Shown here: positions 7,243 to 14,009 of the stretch, in pieces
Position numbering within the stretch: the stretch's first letter is position 1
Layout of the letters: each line of letters opens with the position of its first letter
From: SAR202 cluster bacterium
GTDB lineage: Bacteria; Chloroflexota; Dehalococcoidia; Lucifugimonadales; UBA826
Assembly: GCA_009392675.1 (NCBI GenBank)
Contig: VFFY01000035.1
Span: forward strand, 1 to 16,183
Length of the DNA stretch: 16,183 nt
Reading direction: 5' to 3'
Program-made: the position numbers and the translations under genes
The notes under the pieces: model-generated
What the model was told of the DNA's origin: nothing
The model's input: the letters and a program-made list of their open reading frames with translations, nothing else
The model's database searches: none

Positions 7243-7583
7243 CTCAGTTCTTCCTCTTCATAACCGCTGCCTGAGGGGATTCGTTTAATTAGAAACCCTT
7301 TCTCTTTGTCAGATATTTCCAAAGTTTTCAAAACTAGAGCGGCTTCAGCCATATGCACCTGCTTCAGCCAAAGGTAATCCGATTCACTTACATTGCCCAC
7401 AGACATCTCGAGTTCAGCATGCCTGAGCCCTTCCAGTGCAGACTCCCATCTCCTCTCCAAATCTGCTCTAAGAGAAGATTCATCTTCAGGAAATGGTGAT
7501 TTGGAGGCGATTTTTCTTATTATTGGATATGCAACCAAAACGGCGAGGGTAAGGCTGATGGCTATCACAGACATAACCAGCAT
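7239..7583 (-). CDS. Short CcmI-like membrane protein
   Basis: A 114-residue protein with one N-terminal helix (about 2-23) and a charged coiled helical tail. The stretch ESALEGLRHAELEMSVGNVS followed by ESDYLWLKQVHMAEAALVL (48-86) matches the pattern of the N-terminal region of CcmI/CycH (ELE-(Y/M)-x-x-G-x-(L/V)-S-E-x-D-Y). It lacks the long C-terminal TPR domain that in proteobacterial CcmI binds apocytochrome c. Its start codon directly follows the ccmF stop (TAGATG) and its stop overlaps the next gene's ATG. That places it firmly in the operon. It probably anchors the CcmF-CcmH heme lyase complex; this is inferred from position and pattern. Confidence 0.75.
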   Translation of the reverse strand: MLVMSVIAISLTLAVLVAYPIIRKIASKSPFPEDESSLRADLERRWESALEGLRHAELEMSVGNVSESDYLWLKQVHMAEAALVLKTLEISDKEKGFLIKRIPSGSGYEEEELS

Positions 7584-9584
7584 CTATTCTGATATCCCCA
7601 AAGGATTTTGATCTACACTCACATTTGGTAACCGTAATCTCTTCCTTTGAGTTCGGTTTTTTGGAGACAGTGAAATCAAAGTTCCCAAAATCAACACAGG
7701 GCCTGCGGCCCACATCCATGACACTAATGGATTAATCAGTACTCTAAAAACTGCCTGACCATCCTCTTTAAATTCTGAAGGAACAAGATAAAAATCCTCT
7801 AGAATAGTACTATGTATCGCACCCCTAGTAGCAGCGATCTGAAATTCGGGATAAAAAGCACGATACGGGTGCATATACCCAATATTTTTATCCCCCATCC
7901 ATACCTCAAATTTAGCAGTTTCTTCCACCCTATCTGGGTATGCTTTTTCCGATACTTCAAGGTATTTGAAAGTGTACTTCCCGAGTACCTCTGAATCTCC
8001 TGGCTTCATAACCACGTCTTTTTGAACATCATAAAAAGAGGACGCAGTAATGCCTATAGCAAGCATGATTATGCTTAGATGGACTACATATCCCCCATAC
8101 CTTGGCCGATTGGCACCAATCAGGGAGAAAAAAGCAATCCCCCAGCTTTCTCCACGTGAATGCCGTGATCTACTTCCTCTAATTAGCTCTTGAAACACGG
8201 TCGTGAGAGATACGCTGCATATAGCAAAAGCTAGCAACACCCAATATTCCCTGATCCCACTTATTAAACTTAAAAGGAATACCAAAAAGAAGACTATCAG
8301 AGGCAATCGCAACATCCTATTAATTGACCCCCAACCGGCTTTTCTCCATGGTAGGACAGGCCCAATGCCCATCAAAAAGACTAATAAAAGCATTAATGGA
8401 CCGTTCACTTTGTTAAAAAACGGTTGCCCAATAGTCATAGTTGTGTCATCAACTGCTTCAGAAAATATAGGAAATATAGTTCCCCATAGAGTTATGAATG
8501 CTATAAGTAGAAAAAGCACATTTTGGGCCAAAAAAGCTGATTCTCTTGAGATTATTGAATCCAATCCGGACCGGCTTTTTAAAGTGTCAAATCTAAAGGT
8601 GAATATAACTAGAGAGATGAATAGCGTTATCGCCATCACGGCTAGAAAAATCCATCCCATGGTAGATTCAGCAAAAGAATGCACTGATGGCACCGGGCCA
8701 CCCCGATTAATGAACATACCCATTTGAGCCATCGCAAAAGCCACTATAATCAATACCATATTCCACATACGAAACATTCCCCGGCGTTTCTGCACCATAA
8801 TGGAATGCACAAAGGCCGTCATTGCCAACCATGGCATTAATGCAGAATTTTCCACAGGATCCCAGGCCCAGTAGCCACCCCAACCTAAAATGGTATAAGC
8901 CCACCACGCACCCAACAATAGTCCTGTCGTGAGAAGTAACCATGAAACCATCCCCCATAGTCTGCCTTGATCAACCCATTCATCTCGACCTCCTCTACCT
9001 GCTAATAAGGCTCCAATAGCAATAGAAAAAGGCAAGGCAACTGAAATAAGGCCAAGCATTTGAAATGGTGGATGGATAAACATTCCAAAATGAATCAACA
9101 ACGGATTCATTCCTTGACCATCTTCAAGAGCAATCTGATGCCTTTCTAATGGATTTGCTAAAAACAAAATGACTGCTAGAAAGAATAACAGCACCATGCT
9201 CATTACTCCCAAAGCATAGGGGGATGTGTACGGCAATTTACTATTAAGAACTCTTATTGCAATTCCAGCCATTAAAGAAAATGCGACTGCGATGTACAGA
9301 AGTGACCCTGCGTTTCCAGAATAAAAAGCTACCCAAGCATAGACTTTTGGCATAGCAATATTGCTATTTTCAGCGACATATTTAACAGAAAAGTCATTTG
9401 TGACAAATGCATAAATCAAGGATGCAGTAGCTAATATGAGGAGAGGGCATATCGAATAAAATCCCCACCTAGCACTAGCTGCAAGATCTCTACCGTTCAG
9501 CATTCCCCCAGCAAACCCAACTACAGTGGAGTATGTTGCCATCATAAATGAAAGTATGAGGGCTATTTGACCAAGTTCTACCAT
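7584..9584 (-). CDS. ccmF: Cytochrome c heme lyase subunit CcmF
   Basis: A 666-residue polytopic membrane protein of the heme-handling CcmF/NrfE/CcsA superfamily. It transfers heme from holo-CcmE to apocytochrome c in system I maturation. The tryptophan-rich WWD motif is at 234-247 (GWGGYWAWDPVENS). Candidate heme-ligand histidines, placed by memory of the E. coli enzyme, are His171 (MFIHPPF), His260 (AFVHS), His302 (VHSFA) and His502 (VVHLS). A large extracytoplasmic loop follows (about 517-614) before a final helix (621-640). Length is close to the family norm of roughly 650. The ATG has a weak GGTGG site 8 bases upstream. It lies 37 bases after ccmH and is joined without a gap to the CcmI-like gene. 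The rest of system I (ccmA, B, C, E) is not in this window. Confidence 0.96.
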   Translation of the reverse strand: MVELGQIALILSFMMATYSTVVGFAGGMLNGRDLAASARWGFYSICPLLILATASLIYAFVTNDFSVKYVAENSNIAMPKVYAWVAFYSGNAGSLLYIAVAFSLMAGIAIRVLNSKLPYTSPYALGVMSMVLLFFLAVILFLANPLERHQIALEDGQGMNPLLIHFGMFIHPPFQMLGLISVALPFSIAIGALLAGRGGRDEWVDQGRLWGMVSWLLLTTGLLLGAWWAYTILGWGGYWAWDPVENSALMPWLAMTAFVHSIMVQKRRGMFRMWNMVLIIVAFAMAQMGMFINRGGPVPSVHSFAESTMGWIFLAVMAITLFISLVIFTFRFDTLKSRSGLDSIISRESAFLAQNVLFLLIAFITLWGTIFPIFSEAVDDTTMTIGQPFFNKVNGPLMLLLVFLMGIGPVLPWRKAGWGSINRMLRLPLIVFFLVFLLSLISGIREYWVLLAFAICSVSLTTVFQELIRGSRSRHSRGESWGIAFFSLIGANRPRYGGYVVHLSIIMLAIGITASSFYDVQKDVVMKPGDSEVLGKYTFKYLEVSEKAYPDRVEETAKFEVWMGDKNIGYMHPYRAFYPEFQIAATRGAIHSTILEDFYLVPSEFKEDGQAVFRVLINPLVSWMWAAGPVLILGTLISLSPKNRTQRKRLRLPNVSVDQNPLGISE

Positions 9585-9621
9585 TTAAAAGCCACCATAC
9601 TTAGAGAGTGTCCGCCTCAGA

Positions 9622-10143
9622 TCACTCATTGGAGATTCTATTAATCACAGCAAAATATTTTTCCTTTTCTTCATCAGAAATAATCTCACCTGCTACGTCA
9701 TGACTCATATTTAAAGAGGTGTGTTTTTGCCTTTTTCGCATAACAAATACAGCCAGCGCAACGGCTATCATCGCAAAGCTGAGAGCGATTGGGGGCACAA
9801 TCCAAACAAAAATACTTATTCCGTCGGTAGATGGTTCCAAGAGAATAACGGGGCCATATCTACCAACAAAGTAGTCTTTTATTTCTTTCTCCGTTTTCCC
9901 CTGTCTTACTAAATCTGTCACAATTGATCTCATGTTTGAAGCAATTTCGTTTTGTGATTGGTCTATAGATTCTCCGGGACAGACTGGGCACATAATGACA
10001 CTGTTTATCTGATTGATTCTATCTTCTTCTTGGGAAACAAAGTCAGAATTTGCTGCCATACACGAGGTATTAAAAAACAAACCAAGCATAAGCAAAGAAT
10101 TTATCAGGCTAAGGCGAATATTTTGGTAGGATACGTTTTTCAT
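9622..10143 (-). CDS. ccmH: Cytochrome c biogenesis protein CcmH
   Basis: A 173-residue membrane-anchored thiol oxidoreductase that keeps the CXXCH cysteines of apocytochrome c reduced in system I. A signal segment covers residues 10-28. The reactive pair is Cys52/Cys55 in MCPVCPGES (usually RCxxCxGQS), with the family helices following (NEIASNMRSIVTDLVRQGKTE; GRYGPVILLEPS). A C-terminal transmembrane helix lies at about 107-134, with a basic cytoplasmic tail. The arginine that normally precedes the first Cys is Met51 here. Cys28 in FNTSC might be a lipobox, but its -3 residue is poor. It is the first gene of the leftward ccm operon; the ribosome site is weak. No CcmG thioredoxin lies next to it. 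Confidence 0.94.
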   Translation of the reverse strand: MKNVSYQNIRLSLINSLLMLGLFFNTSCMAANSDFVSQEEDRINQINSVIMCPVCPGESIDQSQNEIASNMRSIVTDLVRQGKTEKEIKDYFVGRYGPVILLEPSTDGISIFVWIVPPIALSFAMIAVALAVFVMRKRQKHTSLNMSHDVAGEIISDEEKEKYFAVINRISNE

Positions 10144-10214
10144 TCCACTATTAAAAACCCATTATCCATTATCACCTAATATCCTAAATGGTAGTAGCCC
10201 AAAGGGGTGGGTAT

Positions 10215-10229
10215 TGAGAAATAATCTCA
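10215..10229. repeat. Inverted repeat between htrA-like gene and ccmH
   Basis: TGAGA and TCTCA arms flank the 5-base loop AATAA. It sits in the 104-base gap downstream of the protease gene and upstream of ccmH, both leftward. No T-run follows on the minus strand, so it is a weak candidate for an operator or RNA end rather than a good terminator. Confidence 0.25.
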
Positions 10230-10247
10230 TATTACAAAGTCAAATAT

Positions 10248-11441
10248 TTAATTCGGTTTGTCGGCCAATACTAGCTCCACCTTCCTAAGTTCACCGTTTC
10301 TATAGAAACTCACCTCAACACTAGAACCGGGTGGATTATTGAGTAAAAATTTTGAAAGATCTCCTGAATTTTCAATGGCTGCTTTGTTCAACATGACGAT
10401 TACATCCTCTGTTTGTAAACCTGATTCGCCAGCAGGAAACCCTTTCACAATTCCTGCAATAATTACGCCATCTGCAACAGGAAGATTTAGCTGTTCCCTG
10501 ATGGAATCAGTTACATTAAAAGGGGTTATTCCCAGAAATCCTCGCATTACATAGCCAGAACGCAATATCTGGTCAACCACGACGTGTGCATCATCGATAT
10601 TTATTGCGAATCCGATTCCATTGCTATCATCAATTATTGCAGTGTTGATGCCAATAACCTCTCCTCTACTGTTAGCCAAAGGACCGCCACTATTACCGGG
10701 GTTAATAGAAGCATCAGTTTGTATGAGATCAACCATCGATTTTTGAGCATCAGTTTGTATTGTACGATCAAGGGCGCTCACAACACCTTTACTTACAGTA
10801 GGGCCTCCTTTAAGACCTAGAGCATGTCCGACGGCTATAACATCTTCACCAACTTCTAAATTTGAAGAGATACCAAACTTTGCTGGGGTTAACTTAGCCG
10901 CCGCTATTTTTATTACCGCCAGATCAGTAATGCTATCGCTTCCAACCAGATTTGCAGGATAAGACCGACCGTCACTCAGAGTGACAGTCACGTAGTCCGC
11001 ACCCTCGATAACATGATTGTTGGTAAGTATATTCCCAGCTTTATCAAGTATGATGCCCGAACCAACTCCAGTTTGGGGAACAATTTGATTATATAGGCTG
11101 ATTGTTACTGTATCGGTAGATATCTGAACAACTGAAGGTTCCAGCTCACGGACAGCCTCGACTGTAGTCATGGAATCGTCATGAGAAGAGACTGATATGA
11201 AATCAACTGGTGTAGACGTTGAAATTACTAATGGCGGAATAGGAATTTGGGTAACTGACACTGGAGTTTCCGCATTAACTGATGTTGAAGGCAGGCTCTG
11301 AGTCTCGGCTACCGATGTCACATAAATATCTGTCTTTGGTGTTAAGGCATCCCCTACAGGGAGTTGATCTGTATTTTCAACACGGTTACAAGCAAAGTTA
11401 ACCAACAATATTATTAATAAGATTCCAACAACCTTGTTCAT
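10248..11441 (-). CDS. HtrA/DegP-type trypsin-like serine protease, lipoprotein
   Basis: A 397-residue envelope quality-control protease. The N-terminus MNKVVGILLIILLVNFAC gives lipobox NFAC with Cys18 as anchor. A Thr/Ser/Pro-rich linker of about 75 residues follows. The protease domain spans about 95-295 with catalytic His143 (TNNHVIEG), Asp173 (SITDLAVIKI) and Ser251 (NPGNSGGPL). One PDZ domain follows (about 300-390: GFLGITPF, then GFPAGESGLQTEDVIV). A single PDZ and a lipid anchor instead of a membrane helix resemble Gram-positive and Chloroflexota forms rather than DegP. The ATG has a GGGAGAG site about 11 bases upstream. It follows the inositol-monophosphatase-family gene by 8 bases and is likely co-transcribed. 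Confidence 0.94.
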   Translation of the reverse strand: MNKVVGILLIILLVNFACNRVENTDQLPVGDALTPKTDIYVTSVAETQSLPSTSVNAETPVSVTQIPIPPLVISTSTPVDFISVSSHDDSMTTVEAVRELEPSVVQISTDTVTISLYNQIVPQTGVGSGIILDKAGNILTNNHVIEGADYVTVTLSDGRSYPANLVGSDSITDLAVIKIAAAKLTPAKFGISSNLEVGEDVIAVGHALGLKGGPTVSKGVVSALDRTIQTDAQKSMVDLIQTDASINPGNSGGPLANSRGEVIGINTAIIDDSNGIGFAINIDDAHVVVDQILRSGYVMRGFLGITPFNVTDSIREQLNLPVADGVIIAGIVKGFPAGESGLQTEDVIVMLNKAAIENSGDLSKFLLNNPPGSSVEVSFYRNGELRKVELVLADKPN

Positions 11442-11449
11442 GTTTTTTA

Positions 11450-12307
11450 CTATCTCTCCCTAGGATTGACTGACCTACTGGATGGTTTCCTCCACTGCAA
11501 GTGTTTTGTTCTCTCCATAAACTGCTGATGAATTATTGAAGAAGAAGCTATTAATCCATCCGAATAAAGTTGAGCTCTGTTCCCTTGTCTATCTGTTATC
11601 AGCCCCCCTGCTTCTTCCATCAGTATTATTCCTGCCGCTTGGTCGTACGGTTGGAGACGATGGTGGACAAAAATATCCATTCTTCCGGCTGCCACATAAG
11701 ATATCGACAGAGCTGAGGAGCCGATCATTCGGGCAGTTTTCAGGGAAGGCCAAATTTTTCTCAACATTTGTAGGGTGTCAGTAGTTCCTGCAACAGGACC
11801 ATATGCCGGATCTGTCACCAAAATTACATCTTCAAAATTTGAGATCTCACTTACTTGTATCTTTTTGTCGTTGAGGAAAGCTCCTTTCCCCCTAGCTGCA
11901 TGGAACATCTCTCTATTAATTGGGTCAAAATTAACACCTGCTACAACTTCCCCATCCTTTGCAAGAGCGATAACAATGGAAAAACAAGGAATTCCCCAAG
12001 CGTAGTTTTGGGTACCGTCAATAGGGTCAATAATCCACGTCCATCCTGTTGTGGGATCATCACCCTTTTCTTCCTCCCCAAAAATTCCGTGTTCAGGAAA
12101 GTGACTTGCAAGAGTCGTTCTAATATGCGCTTCACATTCACGATCTACATTTGTGACTATGTCGTTTTGGCCCTTATCAGAAATTTCCTTCGACTTTGGC
12201 CACCAATCCAGCAGTATTTCGCCGGCAGATAAAGATATTTCCCTCGCTACCTCCCAGGCATCCTTCCCAGATACTGCTACTGGCAACTGAAATTTACGTT
12301 TTGCCAA
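11450..12307 (-). CDS. Inositol monophosphatase family protein (SuhB-like)
   Basis: A 285-residue Mg-dependent, lithium-sensitive-type phosphatase. Metal ligands are visible in GEEE (Glu78), DPIDGTQN (Asp94, Asp97) and YDQAAG (Asp222), together with the EEAGGLITD closing strand. It is expected to act in the cytoplasm on inositol-1-phosphate, a nucleotide such as PAP, or histidinol phosphate; members of this family are hard to separate by motif alone. The start is TTG at 12307, marked by GAGAGGA five bases upstream. A nearby ATG (about 12320) is in a different frame. It is the first gene of the leftward pair with the HtrA-like protease. Why these two are paired is not evident. Confidence 0.93.
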   Translation of the reverse strand: MAKRKFQLPVAVSGKDAWEVAREISLSAGEILLDWWPKSKEISDKGQNDIVTNVDRECEAHIRTTLASHFPEHGIFGEEEKGDDPTTGWTWIIDPIDGTQNYAWGIPCFSIVIALAKDGEVVAGVNFDPINREMFHAARGKGAFLNDKKIQVSEISNFEDVILVTDPAYGPVAGTTDTLQMLRKIWPSLKTARMIGSSALSISYVAAGRMDIFVHHRLQPYDQAAGIILMEEAGGLITDRQGNRAQLYSDGLIASSSIIHQQFMERTKHLQWRKPSSRSVNPRER

Positions 12308-12341
12308 TTTGGTCCTCTCATTTTTTGGTTTTCACCATTAC

Positions 12342-12370
12342 AGAATATCCTAATATTCTAAAAATATTCT
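12342..12370. promoter_or_regulatory. Three helically phased AGAATAT/ATATTCT elements, probable operator
   Basis: AGAATAT (12342-12348) and ATATTCT (12353-12359) form a perfect inverted repeat around CCTA. A second, direct ATATTCT follows at 12364-12370. Start-to-start spacing is 11 and 11 bases, one helical turn, so all three present the same DNA face. The array lies in the 171-base spacer between the leftward phosphatase/protease operon and the rightward metal-binding lipoprotein gene. Palindromes of this size beside a metal-uptake gene are typical of Fur/Zur or DtxR-type sites, but this sequence is not a known consensus I can name. It also overlaps the region where a promoter for the leftward operon would sit. 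Confidence 0.5.
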
Positions 12371-12405
12371 AAGATTTTGAACCCACATCCAGCTTATGAC
12401 GGATG

Positions 12406-12435
12406 TTGACAAGAAACGGAGCCGCTATCTAAAAT
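12406..12435 (+). promoter_or_regulatory. Sigma70-type promoter for the metal-binding lipoprotein gene
   Basis: A perfect -35 element TTGACA (12406-12411) is followed after 18 bases by TAAAAT (12430-12435), in a setting of further AT-rich sequence (AAAATATTTTATATTAT). It is about 44 bases upstream of the ATG at 12479. The phased heptamers lie 36 bases upstream of the -35. Confidence 0.6.
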
Positions 12436-12478
12436 ATTTTATATTATCTGATACCTAGTCTCAATAAGCATCAACCCA

Positions 12479-13513
12479 ATGGCGAGTTTAAGTTCCAATA
12501 ATGCGAGTGCGTCGCAATATAAACAGATGGTTTTTAGATTTACCATCGCCTTCTTGGTATTGGGGATTTTTTCTGCAAGCATCGGCTGCATCAGTAAATT
12601 CGATACATTAGCTATGGGCGAAAAAACTTCCGATTCAGTTCCAGAGGCCACGAACCCTAGAAATGTAAACAAAGATAATTTGCTAACAATACATACCACC
12701 ACGAGCATTATTTCTGACTGGGTTAAGATCGTAGGAGGAGAAAGGGTGGTGGTTAAGAGTTTAACACCTGCAGGGAAAGATCCCCATACCTATCAGCCAA
12801 CCCCTCGGCAAGTTGCGGGATTATCCAATTCCAAATTGGTGATTTCGATAGGATTGTCACTAGAAGGTCAAAATATATTGCCACTTCTTCAACATTCACT
12901 CAGCCCAAATGCTATGAGGGTTGAGCTCGGTCCTGAAACCAACCCAATAAAGCTAGACCGCCATCGAGAAAGCGGACATCAAGGTCATGATGATGCATAT
13001 GACCCTCATTTTTGGTTAGATCCTTCTCGTACAGCCATTGCCATAAAGCAAATCCAAAATTCTCTTACCGTCGTAGATCCTGAAGGAACTGATTACTACT
13101 CAGGTAATGCCTCAGACTATATAAAAAAACTTTCAGATATTGAAAAATCGATCCGATCTACTTACGAACGCATTCCACGTTCCAACAAAATGTTAGTAAC
13201 ATCCCATGAGGCACTCGGCTATTTAGAAGATGCATATGGGTTGCAAATCATCGGATCGGTGATTCCTGCTTTAAGTACTGATTCAGGCCCCACAGCTTCT
13301 GATCTAGCTGACTTAATAGACATAATCCAACTTACCAAGGCTCCGGCCATCTTCATGGAAGAAGGAATACAAGAGAAGGTAACAACCCAAATAGCACGAG
13401 ATACCAATATTAAAATTATAGAAGGCTTAAGGGTCGAATATTTAAATGAGGGAGAATCATATCTTCAGATGATTAAAAGAACCGCCGAATTAATCCATAA
13501 AGGATTGAGATAA
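12479..13513 (+). CDS. Zinc/manganese-type ABC transporter substrate-binding lipoprotein (ZnuA/TroA family)
   Basis: A 344-residue cluster A-I solute-binding protein. The signal peptide runs about 17-36 with lipobox ASIGC and Cys37 as anchor. An in-frame ATG at 12527 (Met17) would give a more usual short n-region and may be the true start; neither ATG has a clear ribosome site. Metal ligands expected for the family are His103 (GKDPHTYQP), His177 (DPHFWLDP), His243 (TSHEALGYL) and an acidic residue near Glu294/Glu295 (FMEEG). A His-rich loop, DRHRESGHQGHDDAYDPH (160-177), is typical of zinc-specific members. No permease or ATPase gene is next to it; the following DNA is the dnaA leader. It therefore depends on components coded elsewhere or serves another role. 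Confidence 0.92.
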   Translation: MASLSSNNASASQYKQMVFRFTIAFLVLGIFSASIGCISKFDTLAMGEKTSDSVPEATNPRNVNKDNLLTIHTTTSIISDWVKIVGGERVVVKSLTPAGKDPHTYQPTPRQVAGLSNSKLVISIGLSLEGQNILPLLQHSLSPNAMRVELGPETNPIKLDRHRESGHQGHDDAYDPHFWLDPSRTAIAIKQIQNSLTVVDPEGTDYYSGNASDYIKKLSDIEKSIRSTYERIPRSNKMLVTSHEALGYLEDAYGLQIIGSVIPALSTDSGPTASDLADLIDIIQLTKAPAIFMEEGIQEKVTTQIARDTNIKIIEGLRVEYLNEGESYLQMIKRTAELIHKGLR

Positions 13514-13530
13514 ATTTATAAATAAATTAT

Positions 13531-13598
13531 ATGGTTATTGCGGCTTTCCCTGGAGAACGAAAAATAGAGGGCATAACCATGCGGGTTTTTTCTTTTTT
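13531..13598 (+). terminator. Possible terminator after the metal-binding lipoprotein gene
   Basis: ATGGTTAT (13531-13538) and ATAACCAT (13573-13580) are perfect 8-base arms. An inner CCCT/AGGG pair (13548-13551 with 13568-13571) can extend the stem past a one-sided bulge. Five bases later comes a T-rich tract (TTTTTTCTTTTTT). The stem is long-range and not tight against the T-run, so this is a weak intrinsic terminator or a structured RNA 3' end. Confidence 0.4.
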
Positions 13599-13616
13599 CA
13601 AGGTTTCGATATAAAT

Positions 13617-13637
13617 ATGTACGGTTTGACCGTAAAT
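13617..13637. promoter_or_regulatory. Palindrome TACGGT-TTG-ACCGTA in the dnaA leader
   Basis: Perfect 6-base arms (13620-13625 and 13629-13634) surround TTG, and two further matching base pairs outside one mismatch give a 21-base imperfect palindrome. This is the size and symmetry of a dimeric regulator site. No protein is assigned. Confidence 0.35.
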
Positions 13638-13646
13638 ATAGTGATT

Positions 13647-13663
13647 AACACATGAATTGTGTT
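13647..13663. promoter_or_regulatory. Palindrome AACACA-TGAAT-TGTGTT in the dnaA leader
   Basis: Perfect 6-base arms with a 5-base centre. A second inverted repeat, CATGAA/TTCATG (13651-13656 and 13663-13668), overlaps it, so the two hairpins would be mutually exclusive in RNA. It lies about 340 bases upstream of dnaA. Confidence 0.3.
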
Positions 13664-13807
13664 TCATGAACGATAATTTTGGCCTTTAATGGCTTGAAAC
13701 AAATTGACATCAAAATACCCCCTTGCCCCCCTTGCACAGTGTTAAATATGGGGTGTACAACATATATCTGAGAAGAAGTTCAATTTTAGTTGAATTTCAG
13801 GAGTCCT

Positions 13808-13851
13808 GGAGAGACTAGAAAATATACAAAGTCATCTCAGATGACCTCTCC
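13808..13851. promoter_or_regulatory. Nested inverted repeats with a 15-base palindrome upstream of dnaA
   Basis: GTCATCT-C-AGATGAC (13831-13845) is a palindrome with 7-base arms around one base. Directly outside it, GGAGAG (13808-13813) can pair with CTCTCC (13846-13851), leaving a 17-base bulge on the 5' side only. As RNA this would be two stacked helices; as DNA the inner palindrome is a good dimer site. A further simple repeat, TTCAA/TTGAA (13779-13794), precedes it. The rest of the 13514-14009 spacer holds no convincing gene, only a CCCCCTTGC-type direct repeat near 13718-13735. Confidence 0.35.
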
Positions 13852-13997
13852 AAGAAATTTTCCGGGTTTATGTCTTATACAGGCCTGTTCATATCAAGAG
13901 CAGCGTTAATGTAAGTAAGTGGGGATAGAAGCTGAGGAGTCGGGAAATCTCCGATGTTGCCTTTTGAAAAAAAGGGCTCAAATACCGAAGGTACTTT

Positions 13998-14006
13998 TGT
14001 GTAAAA
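13998..14006 (-). promoter_or_regulatory. DnaA-box match next to the dnaA start
   Basis: TGTGTAAAA on the plus strand is TTTTACACA on the minus strand, which fits the relaxed box TTWTNCACA with no mismatch. It ends 3 bases before the dnaA ATG. It is the only full match found by eye in the leader, so it could support autoregulation, but a replication origin is not supported here. Confidence 0.35.
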
Positions 14007-14009
14007 TTT

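Noticed and set aside
8203..8727. 174-residue plus-strand frame inside ccmF
   Set aside because: It lies wholly antisense to the conserved CcmF core including the WWD region, and its product has no recognisable motif.
13718..13735. G-quadruplex on the minus strand of the C-rich direct repeat
   Set aside because: Only two long G runs are present; four are needed for a standard intramolecular quadruplex.
13514..14009. Replication origin (oriC)
   Set aside because: Only one full DnaA-box match was found by eye; other candidates had two mismatches, and no AT-rich unwinding repeats were clear. Skew analysis would be needed.
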